This document shows positions 17,894 to 28,842 of a stretch of DNA of 64,000 bases, piece by piece. Numbering within the stretch: the first letter of the stretch is position 1; the number at the start of each line of letters is the position of its first letter. The stretch comes from Myxococcus hansupus. GTDB taxonomy: Bacteria > Myxococcota > Myxococcia > Myxococcales > Myxococcaceae. Where the stretch lies: the NCBI RefSeq assembly GCF_000280925.3, contig NZ_CP012109.1, positions 6,282,501-6,346,500 on the forward strand. The letters are read 5' to 3'. The notes below the pieces were generated by a model. The model saw nothing but the letters and a program-made list of their open reading frames with translations. It was not told the origin of the DNA and did no database searches. The translations under genes and the position numbers were made by a program.

Positions 17894-20800
17894 TGCGCTC
17901 CCGCCTGCTCGCGGCCCTGCTCCTGCTGGGGGCCCCTGCCTCCGCCTCCGCCGAAGAGGCCCCGGCCGCGACGCCGCCCTCCCCCTATCTCCAGGGCATG
18001 GGGCGCACGGCCGAAGAGGAAGCGCTGTTCCAGGAGGTGAGCCGCGCGCTCGAGTTGTACGTGTCGGAAGCGCGCGAGTTCGACCGCGAAGTGCAGGAGC
18101 TGGTGGAGCGCCGCTACGAGCAGAAGCGCGGCGCGCTGGCGTCCTCGTACGAGAAGCGCATCAAGGATTTGGAGGCCCAGGAGCGCCGCAAACGCCTGGA
18201 CGCCATCGCCCGGTTCGAGGCGTTCCTCCGCCGGTACCCCACCGAGCCGCGCTACTCGCCAGACGTCATGTTCCGGCTGGCGGAGCTGTATTACGAGCGC
18301 TCGTCGGATGACCACCTGCTCGCGATGCGCGACTACGCGGAGCGGCTGGAGGCGCACGACAAGAACCCGGACGCGGAGTTCCCCTCCGAGCCGCGCGTGG
18401 ACTACGGGCCGTCCATCGCGCTGTACCGCAAGCTGCTGGCGACCTTCCCGGACTTCCGCCTCAACGACGGCGCCTGGTACCTGCTGGCCTACTGCCTGGA
18501 GAAGCAGGACCGGTACGAGGACAGCCTCGACGCGTACCAGCAGCTCCTCGCGCGCTACCCCCAGAGCCGCTTCGCCACCGAGTCGTGGGTGCGCATCGGC
18601 GAGTACTGGTTCGACAACTACGAGGACCGGCAGGCCCTCCCCAAGGCGGCCCATGCGTATGAATCCGCCACGCGCGACACCTCGCACCCGCTCTACGACA
18701 AGGCGCTCTACAAGCTGGGCTGGACGTACTACCGCATGGACCGCTTCGATCCGGCGGTGGCGTCCTTCCTGACGCTGGTGGACTTCTACGACGCCCAGCG
18801 CGCCGCGAAGGGTGACGAGACGGCCGGCGGAGACCTGCGCGAGGAGGCCCTCCAGTACGTGGCCATCTCCCTGGCGGACGAGGCCTGGGGCGGCCTGCCC
18901 CGGGCGGAGGCGCTCTTCGCCCAGCGCGGCCCCAAGCCCTACGAGGGCGAGGTGTACCAACGCCTGGGCAACGTCTACTTCGACCAGACGAAGCACGCGG
19001 CGGCCGTCGAGGCGTACCGGCGCGTGCTGCAGAAGGACCCGGACTCGCGGGACGCACCGCGGATTCAGCAGCGCATCGTCCAGGCCTACGAGCGGGACCG
19101 CATGCTGGCCGTGTCCTTCGCGGAGTCGGAGGCCCTGGCCAACCTCTACCGGCCCGGCAGCGACTGGTACGAGAAGAACAAGGGCGACTCGGAAGCCATC
19201 AACCGCGCCAACGTGCTGGCCGAGCGCAGCCTGTATGGCAGCGCCACGTACCACCATCAGCAGGCGCTGGTCTTCAAGCAGGAGGGCAAGTTCGAGCAGG
19301 CCCGGAGCGCCTTCGAGGTCGCCGCCCGCGCCTACGGCACCTACCTGGAGCGCTTCCCGCGGACGAAGAGCGCGGGCGACCTGCGCTTCTATTACGCGGA
19401 GTGCCTCTACAACGCCTTCCAGTTCACCGCCGCCGCGCGCGCCTACGCGCACGTGCGAGACTCCGACCCGTCCAACAAGCACCACGCCGACGCGACGCTC
19501 AACGCGGTGCTCGCGTGGCAGAAGCAGCTCGCCCAGGACGTCCAGGCGGGCACGGTGCCGGCGTCCAAGGCCCTGCGATCCACCGAGCGGCCCCAGGGCC
19601 AGGCCGTGACACGCCGGCCCTTCGCGCCCACCGAGCAGGAGCTCGTTTCGGCGGCGGACGCGTACCTGGCCCGGCTTCCCACCGGCGAGCGGGCGCCCAG
19701 CATCGCCTACCAGGCCGCGGAGCTGTACTACACGCACGATGACTTCCCGGAGGCTCGCAAGCGCTTCGAGGCCATCATCCAGGCCTACCCGAGCCACGAG
19801 GTGGCCCGCTACGCCACCAACCTCACCATCGAGACGTACCTCATCGACGAGGACTGGCGCAGCGTGGAGGCGGTCAGCGCGCGGCTGGCCAGCAACGACA
19901 AGGTCATCGACCCGAAGAGCGAGCTCCACCAGCAGTTGGTGCAGTTCAAGCTCGCCGGCCGCTTCAAGCTCGCCGACCAGCTCATGGCCCAGTCCCAGTA
20001 CGAGGAAGCGGCGGCCAAGTACACCCAACTCGTGGACGAGGCCCCCCGCCACGAGTTCGCGGACAAGGCGCTCAACAACGCCGCGGTGGCGCACGAGAAC
20101 ACCCGCCGCTTCGACTCCGCGCTGAAGCTGTACGAGCGCATCTACAGCGAATACCCGGCCTCGCCGCTGGCGGGTGGCGCGCTGTTCCGCGTGGCGGTGA
20201 ACGCGGAGAACTCCTACGACTTCGACAAGGCCGTCGTCAGCTACCAGAAGCTGGTGAAGGACTACCCCGCGTCCAAGGACCGGGAGGCGGCGCTCTTCAA
20301 CGCCGCGCGCCTGTTGGAAGGTCAGCAGCGCTACCCCGAGGCCGCCGCGGCCTTCATGCGCTACACGGAGCTGTTCCCCAAGGCGGAGGACGCGCCCAAG
20401 AACCAGTACCGCGCCGCCATCATCTACGAGAAGCAGGGCAACCCACGCGGCGAGGTCCGCGCGCTCGAGGAGTTCGTGCGCAAGTTCGCCTCGCGGCCCG
20501 CGCAGGTGGAGCTGGTGGTGGACGCGCACCGGCGCATGGGCGACGCCCAGCAGAAGCTGGGCAGCGCGAACGAAGCCCAGCGCGCCTGGGAGCGCTCCGC
20601 CGCGGAGTTCGACCGGCGCAAGCTCCAGCCGGACACGCACCCGCTGGCCGCGGACGCCGCCGCGTACAGCCGCTTCCAACTGGCCGAAGCCGAGTTCCAG
20701 AAGTTCGACAAGCTGAAGATTGGCGGCCGGGGCAAGGCCCTGGAGAACAGCTTCGCCGCCAAGCGCAACGGCGTGAAGTCCGTCAACGCGGCCTACGCGC

Positions 20801-21234
20801 GCGTCTTCCCGTACAAGCAGTTGGAGTGGACGCTGGCCGCCCTGTACCGCCGGGGCTACGCGCTGGAGCGCTTCGCCAACACCATCATCGAAACGCCCGT
20901 CCCCGCCGAGGTGAAGCGGATGGGTGAGGAGGCGGTGGTCCTCTATCAGGACGCGCTGGTGCAGCAGACCACCTCGCTGGAGGAGGCGGCCGTGGAGAGC
21001 TACGCGGCGACGCTGGCCGAGGCGCGGAAGAATCGCCTCACCAACGAGTGGACGCGCCGCACGCTGGAGTCCCTCAATCGCTTCCGGCCCAAGGAGTACC
21101 CGGTGCTCAAGGAGCCCAAGCAGGCCTTCGCCTCGGACGCCACCTACCCCGATGGGCTCGTGGGCAGCCTCGCGGGGCCCGCGCGCGTGACGCCGCAAGA
21201 AGGCCCGCGCCTCTCCGGGGAGGGCACGAAGTGA
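17893..21234 (+). CDS. Giant periplasmic TPR protein (GltD-like architecture)
   Basis: A 1113-residue protein starting at ATG 17893, overlapping the previous stop codon in a TGATG junction. The signal peptide is MRSRLLAALLLLGAPASASAEE. At least twelve TPR-type repeats fill residues about 110-900; examples are LYYERSSDDHLLAMRDYAERL and ALYKLGWTYYRMDRFDPAVASF. There are no membrane segments or enzymatic motifs. Such solenoids act as protein-protein scaffolds in the periplasm. Size and place beside a TPR lipoprotein and an FHA/AgmX protein recall the GltD component of the gliding machine; this is a comparison of architecture, not proof. Confidence 0.75.
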   Translation: MRSRLLAALLLLGAPASASAEEAPAATPPSPYLQGMGRTAEEEALFQEVSRALELYVSEAREFDREVQELVERRYEQKRGALASSYEKRIKDLEAQERRKRLDAIARFEAFLRRYPTEPRYSPDVMFRLAELYYERSSDDHLLAMRDYAERLEAHDKNPDAEFPSEPRVDYGPSIALYRKLLATFPDFRLNDGAWYLLAYCLEKQDRYEDSLDAYQQLLARYPQSRFATESWVRIGEYWFDNYEDRQALPKAAHAYESATRDTSHPLYDKALYKLGWTYYRMDRFDPAVASFLTLVDFYDAQRAAKGDETAGGDLREEALQYVAISLADEAWGGLPRAEALFAQRGPKPYEGEVYQRLGNVYFDQTKHAAAVEAYRRVLQKDPDSRDAPRIQQRIVQAYERDRMLAVSFAESEALANLYRPGSDWYEKNKGDSEAINRANVLAERSLYGSATYHHQQALVFKQEGKFEQARSAFEVAARAYGTYLERFPRTKSAGDLRFYYAECLYNAFQFTAAARAYAHVRDSDPSNKHHADATLNAVLAWQKQLAQDVQAGTVPASKALRSTERPQGQAVTRRPFAPTEQELVSAADAYLARLPTGERAPSIAYQAAELYYTHDDFPEARKRFEAIIQAYPSHEVARYATNLTIETYLIDEDWRSVEAVSARLASNDKVIDPKSELHQQLVQFKLAGRFKLADQLMAQSQYEEAAAKYTQLVDEAPRHEFADKALNNAAVAHENTRRFDSALKLYERIYSEYPASPLAGGALFRVAVNAENSYDFDKAVVSYQKLVKDYPASKDREAALFNAARLLEGQQRYPEAAAAFMRYTELFPKAEDAPKNQYRAAIIYEKQGNPRGEVRALEEFVRKFASRPAQVELVVDAHRRMGDAQQKLGSANEAQRAWERSAAEFDRRKLQPDTHPLAADAAAYSRFQLAEAEFQKFDKLKIGGRGKALENSFAAKRNGVKSVNAAYARVFPYKQLEWTLAALYRRGYALERFANTIIETPVPAEVKRMGEEAVVLYQDALVQQTTSLEEAAVESYAATLAEARKNRLTNEWTRRTLESLNRFRPKEYPVLKEPKQAFASDATYPDGLVGSLAGPARVTPQEGPRLSGEGTK

Positions 21235-22679
21235 GCCCTCGCCTTTCGTGCACCCGCGCGCTGACCACCGCGGTGCTGACCTCCGGCCTCTGGCTGTCCG
21301 CGTGTGCCACGACGGCCCCCCGGCCCGACGCCGCGAGCCCCGCCGCCACGGAGCCACCGGCCAGCGCCCCCGCCGCGGCGAAGCCCGACACGGCCGCGCC
21401 CGAGCCCGCCACCGCGCCCCCTGTCAATCCTCGGGGCACCGAGCAGGACTTCGCCCACGCGGTGGAGATTGCGCGCCGGGGTGAGCTGACCGCGGCCGAG
21501 GCGGCGCTGCGCACGCTCGTCGAACTGGATCCGAAGCTCGACTACGCGTGGACGAACCTGGGCATCGTCCAGGAGCGGCTGGGCAAGCCCGCCGAGGCCG
21601 AGCGCTCCTACCGCAAGGCCCTGGAGGCCGCCCCCGAGCAACAGTCCGCCTGGGACTGCCTGACGCGCCTGTATGGCCGCACGGGCCGCGCCGCGAAGCT
21701 GGAGGCGGAGCTGCGCGAGCGGCTGACGTCCCAGCCGGACTCGGTGACGCTGCGCACGGCACTGGCCATCACCCTGCTCCAGTCGAAGGACCCCGCCGCC
21801 GCCGCGGCAGAGGCCAAGCTGGCGCTCAAGGGCGACGAGCGGCACGTGCGCGCGATGCAGGTGCTGGCACAGGTCTACTACCGCGAGGGCAAACACGAGC
21901 TGGCGCGCATGGTGCTGGAGAACGCCCGCGCCATCGACGCGAAGGACGGGGCCACGCACAACGCGCTGGGGCTGGTGTACCTCGCGCTCGACGCGCGCCC
22001 CCAGGCGATGGAGGCCTTCAAGGAGGCCTCGCTGCTGCGGCCGGACTTCGCGGAGGCGCGCAACAACTTCGGCGCGCTGCTCAACGAGGCGCAGGACTAC
22101 GCCGCCGCCGTCACGGAGCTGGAGGCCGCGGTGCGCGCCGCGCCGGACTTCGCCTCCGCCCGCCTCAACCTGGGCAATGCCTACCGGGGCACGGGCGACT
22201 TCGCGCGGGCCCGCGCCGAGTACGAGCAGGTCCTCCTGCTGCGGCCCACGGCGGCGGACGCCTACTTCAACCTGGCCATCCTCTACCTCGACGTGGAGCC
22301 GCCGGGGATGGAGACGCTGAAGCGGTACAAGACGGCGCTCTCCCACTTCGACAACTACCAGGCGCGTGGGGGCCGCGACGACCGCATCGCCCAGTACGTG
22401 AAGGACGCGCGCAAGCTCATCGACCGCGAGGAGCGGCGGCTGGAGCGCGAACAGAAGGACCAGCTCCGCAAGGCCGCGGAGGAGCAGAAAGCCGCCGCGG
22501 CGACGCCGCCCGAGGGAACATCGCCCGCCCCCGAGGTGTCCAAGCCTGCGCCGGACACGCGCATCGCGACGCCTGACGCCTCACCTTCCACCACCTCCGC
22601 CCCGGCGGCGCCTCCCAGCGACGCGCCGGATGCCCCGGTGCCCGCCGGCTCGGATAGACTCACCACGGACTCACAGTAG
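21231..22679 (+). CDS. TPR lipoprotein (GltE/AglT-like)
   Basis: A 482-residue lipoprotein. GTG at 21231 overlaps the preceding stop by 4 bases and yields MSPRLSCTRALTTAVLTSGL followed by WLSAC, a good lipobox. After an Ala/Pro linker come about eight TPRs (residues about 75-370), each with the W-LG-Y-A-P pattern (for example YAWTNLGIVQERLGKPAEAE). A charged helix and a Pro-rich tail end it. AglT/GltE, a TPR lipoprotein of the gliding machinery, has the same layout, so a structural role in an outer-membrane-associated complex is plausible. Confidence 0.75.
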   Translation: MSPRLSCTRALTTAVLTSGLWLSACATTAPRPDAASPAATEPPASAPAAAKPDTAAPEPATAPPVNPRGTEQDFAHAVEIARRGELTAAEAALRTLVELDPKLDYAWTNLGIVQERLGKPAEAERSYRKALEAAPEQQSAWDCLTRLYGRTGRAAKLEAELRERLTSQPDSVTLRTALAITLLQSKDPAAAAAEAKLALKGDERHVRAMQVLAQVYYREGKHELARMVLENARAIDAKDGATHNALGLVYLALDARPQAMEAFKEASLLRPDFAEARNNFGALLNEAQDYAAAVTELEAAVRAAPDFASARLNLGNAYRGTGDFARARAEYEQVLLLRPTAADAYFNLAILYLDVEPPGMETLKRYKTALSHFDNYQARGGRDDRIAQYVKDARKLIDREERRLEREQKDQLRKAAEEQKAAAATPPEGTSPAPEVSKPAPDTRIATPDASPSTTSAPAAPPSDAPDAPVPAGSDRLTTDSQ

Positions 22680-22686
22680 ACCCGCC

Positions 22687-22959
22687 ATGCGCCCCACCCT
22701 CGCCCTCATCGTGCTGCTCACCGCCGCGCCCGTGCTCGCGCAGGACGCCAAGCGTTCCGCCACGGCCAGCAGCAACGCTCCGTCGAAGAAGGCCCCGCGC
22801 AAGGTCATCCGCCTGGAGGCCCTCACCGTGGAAGGCCGCATCCAGAAGCCCCAGGCCATGTACATCCTCCAGCGCTCCAACCTGAGCTTCGACGACCTCA
22901 ACCGCACCGAGAGCTTCCTGCCCAAGGTCGAGAAGAGCGTGGAACAGGAACCCTTCTAG
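22687..22959 (+). CDS. Small exported protein, unknown function
   Basis: A 90-residue protein starting at ATG 22687, 8 bases after the previous stop. The signal peptide is MRPTLALIVLLTAAPVLAQ. The mature part is basic and then carries a conserved-looking core, ALTVEGRIQKPQAMYILQRS, and ends in an acidic tail. It has no membrane segment. It is separated from the next gene by 4 bases, so it belongs to the operon. I do not recognise the family; the VEGRIQKPQ phrase recalls short segments found in TonB/AgmX-linked myxobacterial proteins. Confidence 0.6.
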   Translation: MRPTLALIVLLTAAPVLAQDAKRSATASSNAPSKKAPRKVIRLEALTVEGRIQKPQAMYILQRSNLSFDDLNRTESFLPKVEKSVEQEPF

Positions 22960-22963
22960 TCCC

Positions 22964-24301
22964 ATGGCCGCCACCTCGCAGAACAAGCTGCTCCGCGTCG
23001 GCGTCATCCAGAACGGCCGCATCGTCGAGGAGCACCACGTCCGCCGCGAAGCGGTCACCATCGGTCACGACGCGAAGAACACCATCGTCCTGCCCGTGGC
23101 CGAAGGCCGGCCCGCGCGCTTCGCGCTGCTGGAGAACCAGAACCAGCAGTTCCAGCTCGTCATCGCCCCGGACATGCAGGGCCGCGTCAACCTGGGCTCG
23201 TCCGACGTGGACTTCGACTCGCTGCGCACGCAGGGCCTGACCACCCGCCGCGGCGACCTGCACGTGCTGCCGCTCCAGGAGACGGCGCGCGGCAAGGTGG
23301 AGCTGGGTGACGCCACCCTCTTCTTCCAGTTCGTCACGCCGCCGCCCGAAGAGGCGAAGCCGGTGCTGCCCGCCGACGTCATGGTCAGCCGGTGGAAGAC
23401 GATGGACCGCGTCTTCTTCGGCATCCTCGCCGCCTCGCTGCTGGTCCACTTCTCCGGTGCCGCGCTCATCATCTCCTCGGAGACGCCGCAGGTGGCCGAG
23501 CTGGAGCTGGACGAGTTGGATGACCGCTTCGTGCGCGCCATCATCCCCCAGCGTCCGGTGGAAGCGCCCAAGCCCGTGGAGGCGGGCCCGGCCCCCAAGG
23601 CGGACACGCCGGAGGCCGCGCCCAAGGAAGATGCCCCCTCCGAGCCCAAGGCCTCGGGCGACGCCGTGCAGCAGCGCCGCGCGGAGGTGGTGAAGAAGGT
23701 CTCCAACACGGGCCTGCTCAAGATTCTCGGCTCCAACCGCGGCGGCGGCCAGGGCGCGTTCGCGGACGTGCTGGGAAGCGCCAGTGGCGCGGGTGACATC
23801 GCCGAGGCCCTGGCCGGCGCGGGCGGCGTGGGCGTGGCCCGCGAGGCCTCCGTGGGCACTCCCGGAGGTCCTCGCGGCGGTGGCACCGGCACGGTGACGG
23901 ACATCGGCGCCATTGGCACCCAGGGCGCCGGCAAGGTGGACCTGGGCGACAAGAAGGAGACGGTGGTGAAGGGCCGCGTCCAGGACGCCTCGCCCGAAAT
24001 CGAGAGCGCGGACGTGGACCGGGACGCGCTCGCCCGTTACGTGCGCGCGCGCAAGGCCGCCATCCAGAGCTGCTACGAGAAGGAGCTCAAGCGGAACCCC
24101 AACCTCAAGGGCAAGGTGGTGGTGCGCTTCACCATCAAGACGTCCGGCCGCGCGGGGGACATCGAAATCGAGGAGAACACCCTGGGCAGCGAGGCGGTGG
24201 GAAGCTGCATCCGCACCACCATCCGCAGTTGGGTGTTCCCCTTCAAACCCGACGACGAGACCGCTGTTTCCTACCCCTTCGTCTTCGCGCCGGCAGGCTA
24301 G
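22964..24301 (+). CDS. FHA-TM-AgmX/TonB-like protein (GltG-like)
   Basis: A 445-residue inner-membrane protein. Residues 1-120 form a divergent FHA domain (AVTIGHDAKNTIVL). One membrane helix at about 148-170 (RVFFGILAASLLVHFSGAALII) is followed by a Pro/Ala-rich periplasmic spacer and a Gly-rich stretch. The C-terminal 90 residues carry the AgmX/PglI-type domain (AIQSCYEKELKRNPNLKGKVVV). This cytoplasmic-FHA, TM, TonB-like-tail order is that of GltG and its paralogues in myxobacterial motility and sporulation machines. The same C-terminal domain is seen on the kinase ending at 7876. Confidence 0.82.
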   Translation: MAATSQNKLLRVGVIQNGRIVEEHHVRREAVTIGHDAKNTIVLPVAEGRPARFALLENQNQQFQLVIAPDMQGRVNLGSSDVDFDSLRTQGLTTRRGDLHVLPLQETARGKVELGDATLFFQFVTPPPEEAKPVLPADVMVSRWKTMDRVFFGILAASLLVHFSGAALIISSETPQVAELELDELDDRFVRAIIPQRPVEAPKPVEAGPAPKADTPEAAPKEDAPSEPKASGDAVQQRRAEVVKKVSNTGLLKILGSNRGGGQGAFADVLGSASGAGDIAEALAGAGGVGVAREASVGTPGGPRGGGTGTVTDIGAIGTQGAGKVDLGDKKETVVKGRVQDASPEIESADVDRDALARYVRARKAAIQSCYEKELKRNPNLKGKVVVRFTIKTSGRAGDIEIEENTLGSEAVGSCIRTTIRSWVFPFKPDDETAVSYPFVFAPAG

Positions 24302-24342
24302 GCTCCCGCCCCGGAGCACCCATCCCGGGCCCCGGGGGGACT

Positions 24343-24789
24343 ATGGAGAAGCTGTCCGTCATCGCCTCGTCGCCGCTCTTCGAGATGCTCTCCACCGCGG
24401 AGCTGCACCGCCTCGCGGAGCTCGCGCGGGCGCGGAACTTCGCGGCGGGCGAGGTCATCTTCGAGGAAGGTGATTTGGGCGACAGCCTCTTCGTCGTCGT
24501 GCACGGTCAGGTGGAGGTCGCGCGCCGTCAGCCCGGCGGCGGCATGCACTCGCTCGCGGTGTTGTCACCGCCCGAGTTCTTCGGAGAGATGGGCCTCATC
24601 GACAAGGACTTCCGCTCCGCCACGGTCCACGCGAAGACGGACGTGGACCTGCTCCAGCTCAGCGCACAGGACCTCCGCGACTTCCGGAGCACGCATGGAG
24701 ATGGTTTCACCTTCATCGTGGTGAATATCGCCAGGAGCCTGTCTGCCCGGCTGCGCGAAGCCAACGTCCGACTCGCTTCGAAGGCGTGA
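24343..24789 (+). CDS. Cyclic-nucleotide-binding-domain protein
   Basis: A 148-residue stand-alone cNMP-binding domain starting at ATG 24343. The beta-roll is complete (EVIFEEGDLGDSLFVVVHGQ), and the phosphate cassette reads FFGEMGLIDKDFRSATV, so cyclic nucleotide binding is feasible, although Asp replaces the usual Arg-Ser pair neighbourhood. There is no DNA-binding domain. It lies 41 bases after the FHA gene. It may sense cyclic nucleotide for the envelope complex or be an adaptor only. Confidence 0.85.
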   Translation: MEKLSVIASSPLFEMLSTAELHRLAELARARNFAAGEVIFEEGDLGDSLFVVVHGQVEVARRQPGGGMHSLAVLSPPEFFGEMGLIDKDFRSATVHAKTDVDLLQLSAQDLRDFRSTHGDGFTFIVVNIARSLSARLREANVRLASKA

Positions 24790-24876
24790 TTAACCAGTCA
24801 TGACCACTTTCATCGCCCTCGTGTTGGTTTGACACCCCCCACCCCTGCCTCTACGCTCTGCGGCATCGTGAGCCGC

Positions 24877-25440
24877 ATGCGCAACGTCGGAATGCTCGCC
24901 ATCCTGGCCGCCGGCATGGCGACGGCACAAAGCCCGTCCCCCGCCGCGCCCCCCGCCCGTCCCGCCGCCACCGCGGCGCTGGAGAAGGCCAGCGACGTAC
25001 CGGACTCGGTGAAGCTCACGCGCAGCACGCAGGCCCTGGGCGGCATGCGTGAGGTGCTCCGCGCCGTCATCGGCAAGGTCGAGGAGGCCCGGCGCACCAA
25101 GGACGTGGTGAAGCTCAACTGCGCCAACGAAAAGCTCACGCAAATCAAGGGCCTGCTGCGCATCTCCGAGCAGGCGGACGTGTCTCTTCAAGAGGCCGTC
25201 TCTCGCCAGGAGCCCTCGTCCAGCGAGCACGAATTCACCAAGGTGCTGATCGCCCAGCAGAAGGTGTCGCAGTTGCGCTCCGAAGCCGAGGAGTGCATCG
25301 GCCAGCTCGCGTTCCGCACCGATGAGAACCTCTTCGTGGAGGTGGAAGAGCCCACCAACCTCCCCGGCGGAGACCCCAGCCGTCCCATTTCTCCCGACAT
25401 CGTCCTGGTGCGCCCCCCGCCCGCCAGCCCCGTCCGGTAG
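24877..25440 (+). CDS. Exported helical protein, unknown function
   Basis: A 187-residue protein. ATG at 24877 begins a good signal peptide (MRNVGMLAILAAGMATAQ); GTG at 24868 is an alternative. The mature region is mostly helical and charged, with two cysteines (NCANEK and EECIGQ) that could form a disulfide, and ends in an acidic/Pro segment. I do not recognise a family. It sits 119 bases upstream of the beta-barrel gene, in the same direction. Confidence 0.6.
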   Translation: MRNVGMLAILAAGMATAQSPSPAAPPARPAATAALEKASDVPDSVKLTRSTQALGGMREVLRAVIGKVEEARRTKDVVKLNCANEKLTQIKGLLRISEQADVSLQEAVSRQEPSSSEHEFTKVLIAQQKVSQLRSEAEECIGQLAFRTDENLFVEVEEPTNLPGGDPSRPISPDIVLVRPPPASPVR

Positions 25441-25559
25441 CACCGTCGCTCCACAACGAAACGTTCGGTCCGGCCCGACTCGCATGTTATGACGCCGCCG
25501 GCCGTCAGCACGAAAGGTGGGAGGACCTGCGCCTCACGCCTGGGAAGCCCCACTGAGCC

Positions 25560-27454
<1,895 letters not shown>

Positions 27455-27462
27455 CCCGCGCC

Positions 27463-28284
27463 TCAGCCGCGCGGAGGACTCTCGCGCAGGCCGTCCACGA
27501 AACGCTTCGCCTCGGCCAGCAGCGACGGGGCCAGCGCGGGGGCGGACGCAATCACGTCACCGCGCCGCACGTCGAACGGCGCGCCGGAGATGTGGCGGAT
27601 GACGCCGCCCGCCTCCTCCACCAGCAGCGAGCCCGCGGCGATGTCCCAGGGCTTCAGTCCGAACTCGAAGAAGCCGTCGAAGCGGCCCGCGGCCACGTAG
27701 GCCAGGTCCATGGCGGCGCTGCCCGTGCGGCGCATGCCCTGCGCGTGGAGGATGAGCCGGCTGAAGAGGCCCACGGGCCCCTCGGGCCGCTCGCGCACGT
27801 CGTAGGGGAAGCCCGTGCACAGGAGCGCGCGGTCCAGCGTGGACACGGTGCTGGCGCGCAGCGGACGGCCGTTGAGGGTGGCGCCCTGCCCTCGCGCGGC
27901 GGAGAACAGCTCGTCCAGCATCGGGTCGTACACGACGCCGGCCAGCACGCCGCCGGGGCCTTCCACCGCCACGCTGACGCAGAAGTGCGGCACGCGGTGC
28001 GAGTAGTTGGTGGTGCCGTCCAAGGGGTCCACCAGCCAGCGCAGGCTGTCCGAGCCCTGCGTGGCGCCGCTCTCCTCCGCGAGGATGGCGTGGTCCGGGT
28101 GGCGCTCACGGATGAAGGCCAGCAGGGCCTCCTCAGAGGCCTTGTCCGCGTCCGTCACCAGGTCGATGCCGCCCTTGAACTCGATGGTGCGCTCGCCCAG
28201 GAAGCGGTCCGCGAGGATGCGGCCGGCCAGCCGGGCGCCTTCCTCGGCGGTGCGGCGCAGGCTGGCGGGGGACTCCTGGGACAT
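27463..28284 (-). CDS. suhB: Inositol monophosphatase family protein
   Basis: Mg-dependent sugar/inositol phosphate phosphatase of 273 residues, a normal length. It has the metal-binding motifs LAEESG (Glu), WLVDPLDGTTNY and, near the C-terminus, KPWDIAAG, all intact. It converges on wzaB with a 9-base gap. It is the last gene of a minus-strand operon that holds murein-recycling genes. SuhB proteins also act in rRNA antitermination in some bacteria, so the substrate is not fixed by sequence. Confidence 0.9.
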   Translation of the reverse strand: MSQESPASLRRTAEEGARLAGRILADRFLGERTIEFKGGIDLVTDADKASEEALLAFIRERHPDHAILAEESGATQGSDSLRWLVDPLDGTTNYSHRVPHFCVSVAVEGPGGVLAGVVYDPMLDELFSAARGQGATLNGRPLRASTVSTLDRALLCTGFPYDVRERPEGPVGLFSRLILHAQGMRRTGSAAMDLAYVAAGRFDGFFEFGLKPWDIAAGSLLVEEAGGVIRHISGAPFDVRRGDVIASAPALAPSLLAEAKRFVDGLRESPPRG

Positions 28285-28295
28285 GTCGCGCTCCT

Positions 28296-28841
28296 CTAGG
28301 GGCTGGGCTCGGCGAGCAACGCCTCGAGCTCCGTCTGGTACTTCGCGAGGAACTCCTCCGCGAAGCCCTCGTGGACGTGGCGGACGCGGCCCTTGCGGTC
28401 GATGAAATACGTCGTGGGCATGCCCCGCACCTTCAGCGTGCGCTCGGCCACCTGGGCGTTCTGGTCCACCAGGATGGGCAGCGTCACCTTCGTCTCCTCC
28501 AGGAAGGTGGGGATGGCGCGCGCGTCTTCATCGATGTTGAGCGCGTACACCTTCAGGCCCTGGGCCGCGTACTCGTTGGCCAGGTCCTGGTAGTAGGGCA
28601 GCGCGTCCTTGCAGGGCTCACACCACGTAGCCCACACGTCGAGCACCACCACGCTGCCCCGGTCCGAGGCGATGTCGTAGGACTCACCGCCCGGGTACCG
28701 CTTCACCTGGAACTGCAGCGGCTGCCCCGACTTGAGGCCGCTGCGCTGGCTCGCGGCCGCGTCGGGCGGCGGGATGTCCCGACGGGCGCAGCCGGTCAGC
28801 GCGAGCACGCCTGCCAGAACGGTGAACGCATGGCGCTGCAT
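28296..28841 (-). CDS. TlpA-like thioredoxin lipoprotein
   Basis: A 181-residue envelope thiol-disulfide protein. MQRHAFTVLAGVLALTGCA is a lipoprotein signal, with Cys18 as the lipidation site. A thioredoxin fold with the active site WATWCEPCK follows; the cis-Pro loop reads RGMPTTYFID, as in TlpA/ResA. It likely reduces envelope disulfides, for example in cytochrome c maturation. It starts 2 bases after the mpl stop, so it is in the same operon. Confidence 0.88.
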   Translation of the reverse strand: MQRHAFTVLAGVLALTGCARRDIPPPDAAASQRSGLKSGQPLQFQVKRYPGGESYDIASDRGSVVVLDVWATWCEPCKDALPYYQDLANEYAAQGLKVYALNIDEDARAIPTFLEETKVTLPILVDQNAQVAERTLKVRGMPTTYFIDRKGRVRHVHEGFAEEFLAKYQTELEALLAEPSP

Positions 28842-28842
28842 C

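Noticed and set aside
17731-21357. Long minus-strand open frame (about 1200 codons) opposite the giant TPR gene
   Set aside because: It is an antisense shadow of a very GC-rich gene: Arg/Gly/Val-rich, no domain, while the plus strand has signal peptide and TPRs.
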